From positions 496,001 to 560,000 of the forward strand of contig NZ_VWWV01000001.1 in the NCBI RefSeq assembly GCF_011752815.1: 64,000 nucleotides of DNA, written 5' to 3'. Positions 57,123-64,000 of this stretch are shown in pieces. Position 1 is the first letter of the stretch. Every line of letters starts with the position of its first letter. Both the position numbers and the translations under genes were made by a program. The stretch comes from Enterobacter sp. Cy-643. GTDB lineage: Bacteria > Pseudomonadota > Gammaproteobacteria > Enterobacterales > Enterobacteriaceae. The notes beneath the pieces were generated by a model. That model was not told the DNA's origin. It was given only the letters and a program-made list of their open reading frames with translations, and searched no databases.

Positions 57123-58076
57123 ATGACCAAAGCCGTTATCGCTATTCATGGCGGGGCCGGAGCTCTGACCCGCGCCCACCTCACGCCTGAAAAAGAGCTG
57201 CAATTTATTCGCGCACTCTCCGGTATTGTCGAAGCCGGGCAGCAGATCCTTGAACGCGGCGGCAGCGCGCTGGACGCGGTGACCGAGGCGGTGCGTCTGC
57301 TCGAAGAATGCCCGCTGTTCAACGCCGGGATAGGATCGGTGTTCACCCGTGAAGGTAAACATGAGCTGGACGCCTGCGTGATGGACGGCAACAGCCTGAA
57401 TGCCGGAGCGGTGGCGGGCGTGAGCCATATTCGCAACCCTGTCCTGGCGGCAAGACTCGTGCTGGAAAATAGCCCGCACGTGCTGATGATTGGCGAAGGG
57501 GCGGAGCGTTTCGCCGCGCAGAACGGGCTTGAGCCGGTCGAAGCCACGCTCTTTTCGACCGAAGAACGCTATCAGCAACTGCTGCGCGCCCGTGAAAGTC
57601 AGCAAACGTGGCTGGATCATGACGGGGCTGAGCCGATTGATGCCGATAAAAAATTTGGTACGGTAGGCGCAGTGGCGCTCGATAAACAGGGGAATCTGGC
57701 GGCGGCAACGTCCACCGGCGGAATGACCAATAAACTGCCGGGCCGGGTAGGGGATTCTCCCTTAGTCGGCGCCGGCTGCTATGCCAATAACGCCAACGTG
57801 GCCGTGTCCTGCACCGGCACGGGCGAAGTATTTATCCGCACGCTGGCGGCCTACGATATTGCGGCGCTGATGGAGTATGCCGGACTGAGTCTGCAGCAGG
57901 CGGTGGACCGCGTGGTGATGGAGAAACTGCCCGCGCTGGGCGGCAGCGGCGGCATGATTGCCATCGACAATCAGGGGAACGTCGCGCTGCCGTTTAACAG
58001 CGAGGGGATGTACCGTGGCTTTGGCTTTGTCGGCGATGCCCCGAACGTAGGAATTTATCGTGACCAGGAGAGTTAA
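57123..58076 (+). CDS. iaaA: Isoaspartyl peptidase / L-asparaginase IaaA
   Basis: An N-terminal nucleophile hydrolase, 317 aa, that cleaves isoaspartyl dipeptides; precursor of an alpha/beta pair. The self-cleavage and catalytic Thr is Thr180 in [12 protein letters not shown]. Downstream [20 protein letters not shown] carries the substrate residues. The start at 57123 ([15 protein letters not shown]) matches E. coli IaaA ([15 protein letters not shown]); an earlier in-frame ATG at 57057 adds 22 unrelated residues. The stop overlaps the gsiA start by one base (TAATG), as expected for iaaA-gsiABCD. Confidence 0.96.
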   Translation: MTKAVIAIHGGAGALTRAHLTPEKELQFIRALSGIVEAGQQILERGGSALDAVTEAVRLLEECPLFNAGIGSVFTREGKHELDACVMDGNSLNAGAVAGVSHIRNPVLAARLVLENSPHVLMIGEGAERFAAQNGLEPVEATLFSTEERYQQLLRARESQQTWLDHDGAEPIDADKKFGTVGAVALDKQGNLAAATSTGGMTNKLPGRVGDSPLVGAGCYANNANVAVSCTGTGEVFIRTLAAYDIAALMEYAGLSLQQAVDRVVMEKLPALGGSGGMIAIDNQGNVALPFNSEGMYRGFGFVGDAPNVGIYRDQES

Positions 58077-59950
58077 TGCCGCACAGTCATGAGCTACCGG
58101 ACGAGCAGGTGCTTGCCGTTAGCGACCTCAATATTCGCTTTCGCCAACAGCAGCAGGTTACTGACGCGGTGCGTCACCTGACGCTGACCCTTAATCGGGG
58201 TGAAACGTTGGCTATCGTGGGTGAGTCGGGTTCCGGGAAGTCGGTCACTGCGATGGCGCTGATGCGCCTGCTGGAGCAGGGCGGCGGGCAGGTTAGCTGC
58301 GACAAGCTGCTGCTGCGTCGGCGTAATAAAGAGGTGCTGAACCTGCCCGAACTGAGCAATGCCCAGATGCGTCGCGTGCGCGGGGCGGATGTGGCCATGA
58401 TTTTCCAGGAGCCAATGACCTCGCTTAATCCGGTGTTCACCGTGGGCGAGCAAATCGCTGAATCCATCCGTTTACATCAAAAGCTGGATGGCCGCGCAGC
58501 GCTGGCAGAAGCGAAGCGCATGCTCGAACGCGTGCGTATTCCTGAGGCACAGGCCATCCTGAACCGCTATCCGCACCAGCTTTCCGGCGGTATGCGCCAG
58601 CGAGTGATGATTGCCATGGCGCTCTCCTGCCGCCCGGCGGTGCTGATTGCCGATGAGCCAACAACTGCCCTCGACGTGACTATTCAGGCACAAATCCTGC
58701 AGCTTATTCGCGTTCTGCAGGATGAAATGCAGATGGGCGTCATTTTTATCACCCACGATATGGGCGTGGTGGCGGACATCGCCGACCGGGTGCTGGTGAT
58801 GTACCGGGGCGAAGCGGTTGAAACCGGCACCGTGGAGCAAATATTCCAGAATCCACAGCACGCCTACACCCAGGCTTTGTTAGCTGCCGTTCCGCGCCTT
58901 GGCGCCATGAATGGCAGTGATTTACCGCGTAAATTCCCGCTGATAGTCCCAGGCCAACCGAATCAGCAAGCGCCAGAAACCGAGCAGGATACGATTCCTT
59001 CCGGCGCGAAGCCGGTGCTGGAAGTTCGCGATCTGGTGACTCGCTTCCCGCTGCGTAGCGGAATATTCAACCGGGTGACGCGCCAGGTTCACGCCGTTGA
59101 AAAGGTGAGTTTTGATTTATTGCCCGGCGAAACGCTGGCGCTGGTGGGCGAGTCCGGCTGTGGTAAATCGACCACCGGGCGCTCGCTGCTGCGGCTGGTG
59201 GAAACCCAGGGCGGCACCATCACCTTTAACGGTCAGCGTATTGATAATTTGCCCAACGGCGAGCTGCAGCACGTCCGCAAAGACATTCAGTTTATTTTCC
59301 AGGATCCGTATGCCTCGCTGGATCCGCGCCAGACCGTCGGCTACTCCATTATGGAGCCGCTGCTGGTGCATCAGGCGATGCCTAAAGAAGAGGCCCAGCG
59401 GCGCGTCGCCTGGCTGCTTGAGCGAGTCGGTTTACAGCCCGAGCACGCGTGGCGTTACCCGCATGAGTTCTCCGGCGGCCAGCGGCAGAGGGTTTGTATT
59501 GCCCGCGCGCTGGCGCTGAACCCGAAGGTGGTGATTGCCGACGAGTCCGTCTCGGCGCTGGATGTGTCGATTCGGGCGCAAATCGTTAACCTGCTGCTCG
59601 ACCTGCAGCGCGAATTTGGCATCGCTTTTCTGTTTATTTCCCACGACATGGCCGTCGTGGAACGCATCAGCCATCGCGTGGCGGTCATGTATCTGGGCCA
59701 GATAGTGGAAATTGGCCCGCGCCGCGCCGTGTTTGAAAACCCACAGCATCCGTACACCCGCAAACTTATGGCGGCGGTACCGGTGGCTGACCCAACCCGC
59801 AAGGGACGCAAGCCTGTTTTAGTGTCTGACGAGATCCCCAGTGCCACACGCAGCCTGGGGGATGAACCGCACGTAGCACCGCTGGTTGCGGTGGGGCCGG
59901 GGCATTTTGTCGCTCGTCACCCCATCGGCAGCAGTGAAAATCGCCTATAA
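58076..59950 (+). CDS. gsiA: Glutathione importer ATP-binding protein GsiA
   Basis: A 624-aa fused double ATPase that energises glutathione uptake by GsiBCD. The first domain has Walker A GESGSGKS (49-56), [15 protein letters not shown] and [11 protein letters not shown]. The second has [24 protein letters not shown] and [11 protein letters not shown], where Glu in Walker B is followed by Ser instead of Pro. Oligopeptide-transporter C-terminal extensions follow each domain. It is the second gene of the operon after iaaA, and gsiB follows after 12 bases. Confidence 0.96.
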   Translation: MPHSHELPDEQVLAVSDLNIRFRQQQQVTDAVRHLTLTLNRGETLAIVGESGSGKSVTAMALMRLLEQGGGQVSCDKLLLRRRNKEVLNLPELSNAQMRRVRGADVAMIFQEPMTSLNPVFTVGEQIAESIRLHQKLDGRAALAEAKRMLERVRIPEAQAILNRYPHQLSGGMRQRVMIAMALSCRPAVLIADEPTTALDVTIQAQILQLIRVLQDEMQMGVIFITHDMGVVADIADRVLVMYRGEAVETGTVEQIFQNPQHAYTQALLAAVPRLGAMNGSDLPRKFPLIVPGQPNQQAPETEQDTIPSGAKPVLEVRDLVTRFPLRSGIFNRVTRQVHAVEKVSFDLLPGETLALVGESGCGKSTTGRSLLRLVETQGGTITFNGQRIDNLPNGELQHVRKDIQFIFQDPYASLDPRQTVGYSIMEPLLVHQAMPKEEAQRRVAWLLERVGLQPEHAWRYPHEFSGGQRQRVCIARALALNPKVVIADESVSALDVSIRAQIVNLLLDLQREFGIAFLFISHDMAVVERISHRVAVMYLGQIVEIGPRRAVFENPQHPYTRKLMAAVPVADPTRKGRKPVLVSDEIPSATRSLGDEPHVAPLVAVGPGHFVARHPIGSSENRL

Positions 59951-59962
59951 AGGAAAACAATA

Positions 59963-61501
59963 ATGACAGCTAACACAACGCAAAAATGGCTGCTGGCGGC
60001 GGGACTTGCCTCCGCCGTTATCGCCACGCCCGCTTTCGCTGCTAAAGATGTCGTCGTAGCGGTGGCCTCAAACTTCACCACGCTCGATCCCTACGACGCG
60101 AATGACACGCTGTCCCAGGCGGTGGCCAAATCGTTCTATCAGGGGCTGTTCGGGCTTGATAAAGACATGAAACTGCAGAACGTGCTGGCCGAAAGCTACA
60201 AAGTGTCTGACGACGGTCTGGTGTACACCATCAAGCTGCGCACTGGCGTGAAGTTCCAGGACGGCACGGACTTCAATGCCGATGCGGTAAAAGCGAACCT
60301 CGATCGCGCCAGCAACCCGGACAACCACCTCAAGCGCTACAACCTGTATAAAACCATTGCCAAAACGGAAGTGGTCGATCCTTCCACGGTGAAAATTACC
60401 TTAAAAGAGCCGTTCTCGGCGTTCATCAATATTCTGGCCCACCCGGCCACGGCGATGATCTCCCCGGCTGCGCTGCAAAAATACGGCAAAGATATCGGCT
60501 TCCATCCGGTGGGTACCGGCCCGTATCAGCTGGATACCTGGAACCAGACCGATTTTGTGAAGGTGAAGAAATTCGCCGGTTACTGGCAGCAAGGCCTGCC
60601 GAAGCTGGACAGCATTACCTGGCGCCCGGTCGTGGATAACAATACCCGTGCGGCGATGCTGCAAACCGGTGAAGCGCAGTTCGCGTTCCCGATCCCTTAC
60701 GAGCAGGCCGGTGTGCTGGAGAAAAACAGCAAGCTTGAGCTGGTTGCCTCGCCGTCGATCATGCAGCGCTACATCAGCATGAACGTCACCCAAAAACCGT
60801 TTGATAACCCGAAAGTCCGCGAAGCCATCAACTATGCGATTAACCGCCAGGCGCTGGTGAAAGTGGCGTTCTCCGGCTTCGCTACGCCAGCAGAAGGCGT
60901 GGTGCCGCCGTCGCTTGCCTATGCCGAGAAATTCAAGCCCTGGCCTTACGATCCGGCTAAAGCGAAAGCGCTGCTGAAAGAAGCGGGCTTCCCGAACGGC
61001 TTTGAAACCACGCTCTGGTCCTCCCACAACCACAGCACCGCGCAGAAAGTGCTGCAGTTTACCCAGCAGCAGCTGGCGCAGGTGGGTATCAAGGTGAAAG
61101 TGACGGCGATGGACGCCGGGCAGCGTGCGGCAGAAGTGGAAGCCAAAGGGCAGAAAGAGAGCGGCGTAAGAATGTTCTACACCGGCTGGTCGGCGTCAAC
61201 CGGCGAAGCTGACTGGGCGCTGTCGCCGCTGTTTGCTTCCCAGAACTGGCCGCCAACGCTGTTTAACACCGCGTTTTACAGTAATCAACAGGTCGACAAA
61301 GATCTGACCGATGCGCTGAAAACCACTCAACCTGATGAGAAAGCGAAGCTGTATAAAGACGCGCAGGATATTATCTGGAAAGAGTCTCCGTGGGTGCCGC
61401 TGGTGGTGGAAAAACTGGTTTCTGCCCACAGCAAAAATCTTACCGGGTTCTACGTGATGCCGGATACCGGGTTTAGTTTTGATAATGCGGATCTGAAGTA
61501 G
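59963..61501 (+). CDS. gsiB: Glutathione-binding periplasmic protein GsiB
   Basis: A 512-aa family 5 solute-binding protein for glutathione. The signal peptide (to about residue 27) is cleaved after AFA, leaving [22 protein letters not shown]. The middle lobe has [23 protein letters not shown] and the C-terminal lobe [18 protein letters not shown]-type ribosome-binding site (AAAGGAAAACAATA) precedes the ATG. A 124-base gap with a palindromic repeat separates it from gsiC. Confidence 0.96.
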   Translation: MTANTTQKWLLAAGLASAVIATPAFAAKDVVVAVASNFTTLDPYDANDTLSQAVAKSFYQGLFGLDKDMKLQNVLAESYKVSDDGLVYTIKLRTGVKFQDGTDFNADAVKANLDRASNPDNHLKRYNLYKTIAKTEVVDPSTVKITLKEPFSAFINILAHPATAMISPAALQKYGKDIGFHPVGTGPYQLDTWNQTDFVKVKKFAGYWQQGLPKLDSITWRPVVDNNTRAAMLQTGEAQFAFPIPYEQAGVLEKNSKLELVASPSIMQRYISMNVTQKPFDNPKVREAINYAINRQALVKVAFSGFATPAEGVVPPSLAYAEKFKPWPYDPAKAKALLKEAGFPNGFETTLWSSHNHSTAQKVLQFTQQQLAQVGIKVKVTAMDAGQRAAEVEAKGQKESGVRMFYTGWSASTGEADWALSPLFASQNWPPTLFNTAFYSNQQVDKDLTDALKTTQPDEKAKLYKDAQDIIWKESPWVPLVVEKLVSAHSKNLTGFYVMPDTGFSFDNADLK

Positions 61502-61512
61502 CGTGATGATGA

Positions 61513-61620
61513 CCCTCACCCCGGCCCTCTCCCTAAAAGGGAGAGGGGGGAAAGCTAAGCCTGTTGGTGCCTTGTCTCTTGATTCCCTCTCCCCTCTGGG
61601 GAGAGGGTTAGGGTGAGGGG
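61513..61620. repeat. Inverted pair of CCCTCACC-type repeats between gsiB and gsiC
   Basis: Left arm: CCCTCACCCCGGCCCTCTCC plus an inner hairpin (CCTCTCCC...GGGAGAGG). Right arm: CCCTCTCCCC...GGGTTAGGGTGAGGGG, mirror-image. It is the same element type as 46129-46273. The end of the right arm (AGGGG) sits 5 bases before the gsiC ATG. Confidence 0.88.
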
Positions 61621-61625
61621 CTGCG

Positions 61626-62546
61626 ATGTTTAACTATTTCCTCAAACGCCTTTTAGGCCTGATCCCAACGCTGTTCATCGTGGCGGTGCTGGTATTCCTG
61701 TTTGTGCATCTGCTGCCCGGCGACCCGGCGCGCCTGATTGCCGGGCCGGAAGCTGATGCCACGGTCATCGAACTGGTGCGCAAACAGCTGGGGCTGGATC
61801 AACCGCTGTGGCGGCAGTTCCTGCATTACATTACTCATGTCGTGCAGGGTGACTTTGGCACTTCGCTGGTTTCGCGCCGCCCCGTGTCCGAAGAGATCGC
61901 CAGCCGCTTTATGCCCACGCTGTGGCTGACGCTGACCAGCATGGCATGGGCGACTTTGTTTGGCCTTGCCACCGGGATCGTCGCTGCCGTGTGGCGCAAT
62001 CGCTGGCCGGATCGCCTGAGCATGACCATTGCCGTGTCCGGTATTTCTTTCCCGGCCTTCGCGCTGGGGATGCTGCTGATGCAGGTTTTCTCGGTTGAAC
62101 TGGGCTGGCTGCCCACGGTGGGGGCCGACAGCTGGCAGCATTACATTCTGCCGTCCATTACCCTTGGAGCGGCGGTTGCGGCGGTCATGGCGAGATTCAC
62201 CCGCGCGTCGTTTGTGGATGTGCTGCACGAAGATTACATGCGTACCGCCAGGGCGAAAGGCGTGAGCGAAACGCTGATCGTGGTTAAACACGGCCTGCGA
62301 AACGCCATGATCCCGGTGGTCACCATGATGGGGCTGCAGTTCGGTTTCCTGCTTGGTGGCTCTATTGTGGTGGAAAAAGTGTTTAACTGGCCGGGATTAG
62401 GGCGCCTGCTGGTGGATTCGGTGGAGATGCGCGATTACCCGGTGATTCAGGCCGAGGTTCTGCTGTTTTCGCTGGAGTTTATTGTGATCAACTTAGTGGT
62501 GGATCTGCTGTATGCCGCCATTAACCCGGCCATCAGGTACAAATAA
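61626..62546 (+). CDS. gsiC: Glutathione ABC permease GsiC
   Basis: A 306-aa DppB-type permease with six helices. It opens with [34 protein letters not shown] (quoted in parts: [30 protein letters not shown]). The EAA loop is [25 protein letters not shown]. It matches E. coli GsiC. The likely ribosome-binding site AGGGG is inside the end of the palindromic repeat. gsiD begins 2 bases after the stop. Confidence 0.96.
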   Translation: MFNYFLKRLLGLIPTLFIVAVLVFLFVHLLPGDPARLIAGPEADATVIELVRKQLGLDQPLWRQFLHYITHVVQGDFGTSLVSRRPVSEEIASRFMPTLWLTLTSMAWATLFGLATGIVAAVWRNRWPDRLSMTIAVSGISFPAFALGMLLMQVFSVELGWLPTVGADSWQHYILPSITLGAAVAAVMARFTRASFVDVLHEDYMRTARAKGVSETLIVVKHGLRNAMIPVVTMMGLQFGFLLGGSIVVEKVFNWPGLGRLLVDSVEMRDYPVIQAEVLLFSLEFIVINLVVDLLYAAINPAIRYK

Positions 62547-62548
62547 GG

Positions 62549-63460
62549 ATGCGACTTTTAAACTGGCGACGCCAGGCCATAGTCAACGCGATGCCGGTGG
62601 TTCGTGCCGGGCAAATTCGCACCCCGTGGAGTGAGTTTCTGCGGCGTTTTCGCCAGCAGCCCGTGGCTATTACCGCCGGGCTGTTTGTGCTTTTGCTGAT
62701 AGTGATTGCGCTTATTGCCCCATGGATTGCCCCTTTTGATGCAGAAAATTATTTCGATTACGACCGGCTAAACGACGGCCCGTCGATGCTGCACTGGTTT
62801 GGCGTTGATTCGCTCGGGCGGGATATTTTTAGTCGTGTGCTGGTCGGGGCGCAAATCTCGCTGGCCGCCGGGGTCTTTTCGGTGCTGATTGGGGCGTTGA
62901 TTGGCACCTTCTTTGGCCTGCTGGCGGGCTATTACGAAGGTTGGTGGGACCGCATTATCATGCGAATCTGCGACGTGCTGTTCGCCTTCCCCGGTATTTT
63001 GCTGGCAATTGCGGTTGTGGCGGTGATGGGCAGTGGGATGACCAACGTGATTATTGCGGTGGCGATTTTCAGTATTCCGGCCTTTGCCCGCCTGGTGCGC
63101 GGCAACACGCTGGTGCTGAAACAGCAAACTTTTATTGAGTCTGCTCGTAGCATTGGTGCCCCGGATGCGACTATCATCTTCCGGCATATTCTGCCGGGAA
63201 CCGTTTCGTCGATTGTGGTGTATTTCACGATGCGCATCGGGACCTCGATTATTTCCGCCGCAAGCCTGTCATTTCTCGGCCTCGGGGCTCAGCCACCTAC
63301 GCCGGAGTGGGGCGCTATGTTGAACGAGGCGAGGGCGGATATGGTGATTGCCCCGCATGTGGCTATTTTCCCGAGTCTTGCCATCTTTTTGACCGTGCTG
63401 GCGTTCAACTTGCTGGGGGATGGGCTACGGGACGCGCTGGATCCTAAAATTAAAGGCTAA
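62549..63460 (+). CDS. gsiD: Glutathione ABC permease GsiD
   Basis: A 303-aa DppC-type permease. A cytoplasmic N-tail ([20 protein letters not shown]) precedes helix 1, and [25 protein letters not shown] is the conserved pre-domain. The EAA loop is [20 protein letters not shown]. Pairs with GsiC. Last gene of iaaA-gsiABCD. In K-12 a c-di-GMP gene follows; here an OmpV-family gene does. Confidence 0.96.
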   Translation: MRLLNWRRQAIVNAMPVVRAGQIRTPWSEFLRRFRQQPVAITAGLFVLLLIVIALIAPWIAPFDAENYFDYDRLNDGPSMLHWFGVDSLGRDIFSRVLVGAQISLAAGVFSVLIGALIGTFFGLLAGYYEGWWDRIIMRICDVLFAFPGILLAIAVVAVMGSGMTNVIIAVAIFSIPAFARLVRGNTLVLKQQTFIESARSIGAPDATIIFRHILPGTVSSIVVYFTMRIGTSIISAASLSFLGLGAQPPTPEWGAMLNEARADMVIAPHVAIFPSLAIFLTVLAFNLLGDGLRDALDPKIKG

Positions 63461-63496
63461 GCTGAGGCAGTAGATTCGTTGCCCTGGAGTGAAGAA

Positions 63497-64000
63497 ATGA
63501 GAAAGATAACCGGGGCACTTCTGCTAAGCCCGTTGCTGATTGCCACTGCCTGCCCGGCGGCCAACTGGTCGCTTGGCGCGCAGGGGGGCCTGTATCAAAC
63601 CCCTTACCAAACCCGGCACCAGCTTCGCTGGGCGCTGCCCTACGTCGGCTACGACGGCAAAACCTGGTACCTCGACGGCACCGAAGCGGGCTATAACTTC
63701 ATCAATACCGACACGCTGCTGCTGCGCGCTAAAGTGTATTACTACGATACCCTGTATCAGGCAGATACCGGGCAGACTCCCGCGCTGCGGGGGCTGAATA
63801 ATCGCCATAGTACGATGATGGGCGGCATGACGATGCAATACACCACGCCGATAGGCGCGTTCAGCGCGACAATTGCGGGCGACACGCTGGGCGTCAGCAA
63901 CGGCCTAACGGCAAATACGGCCTATATTGCAATGGCGCAGTGGGGAGACTTCACGCTGGTGCCTGAGGTCGGAATGGACTTCTCGAATGCGCAAAACACG
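63497..64000 (+). CDS. MipA/OmpV-family outer membrane protein (partial, C-terminus outside window)
   Basis: The first 168 codons are visible. A signal peptide (about 1-22, cleaved near CPAA) is followed by WSLGAQGGLYQTPYQ. The alternating aromatic/polar strands (VGYDGKTWYLDGTEAGYNFIN; LLLRAKVYYYDTLY) are typical of the MipA/OmpV scaffolding/outer-membrane barrel family. A ribosome-binding site (GGAGTGAAGAA) precedes the ATG. It starts 36 bases after gsiD on the same strand, so it may share its transcript. K-12 has a different gene here. Confidence 0.8.
   Translation, partial: MRKITGALLLSPLLIATACPAANWSLGAQGGLYQTPYQTRHQLRWALPYVGYDGKTWYLDGTEAGYNFINTDTLLLRAKVYYYDTLYQADTGQTPALRGLNNRHSTMMGGMTMQYTTPIGAFSATIAGDTLGVSNGLTANTAYIAMAQWGDFTLVPEVGMDFSNAQNT

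Overview
The window is chromosomal DNA of an enteric gammaproteobacterium (Enterobacteriaceae, high GC). Protein after protein matches an E. coli K-12 counterpart at near-full length, and the gene order from yejB to yohJ is the K-12 order around 47-49 min, read here from yejB toward yohJ. I cannot name the genus. The combination of inserted genes would fit Cedecea, Enterobacter or Kosakonia-like relatives, but that is a guess.

Layout. 1-9544: yejB (cut by the window edge), yejA, pdeN, mepS, lpxT, yeiR, yeiQ and efpL (yeiP), all on the minus strand. 9709-12667: a small inserted block with a two-helix membrane protein, a Met-rich TonB-dependent copper-type receptor and a His/Met-rich DUF2946 protein. 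12801-21430: yeiW, setB, the fructose operon fruBKA, nfo, yeiH and yeiE; the K-12 psu/nupX genes between fruA and nfo are absent. 21609-24450: an inserted polar amino-acid ABC transporter. 24640-31379: lysP, an inserted Fur-controlled siderophore ABC transporter, then cirA. 31380-32048: a gene-free block packed with inverted repeats. 32049-43204: yeiG, folE-yeiB, galS, mglBAC, sanA, cdd and yohKJ (preTA absent).

At about 43.2-43.4 kb gene order jumps to the K-12 18-19 min region: ldtB and ybiT, an accessory alpha-glycosidase/MFS/LacI locus, an M-box (Mg2+ riboswitch) driving a short MgtE, then moeB-moeA, a GDSL autotransporter esterase, iaaA-gsiABCD, and the start of an MipA/OmpV-family outer membrane protein in place of the K-12 neighbour.

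Themes. Import dominates: microcin C/peptides (Yej), fructose (Fru), amino acids (ABC, LysP), Fe-siderophore (ABC plus CirA), galactose (Mgl), glutathione (Gsi), Mg2+ (MgtE). Readable control sites include two Cra sites at fruB, CRP and GalR/GalS sites at galS and mglB, a Fur box before the siderophore transporter, and the M-box. The least explained sequence is the structured element at about 31.4-32.0 kb. The M-box/MgtE unit and the copper-type locus are the next most interesting. No tRNA, rRNA, CRISPR array, prophage or insertion-sequence transposase was seen.
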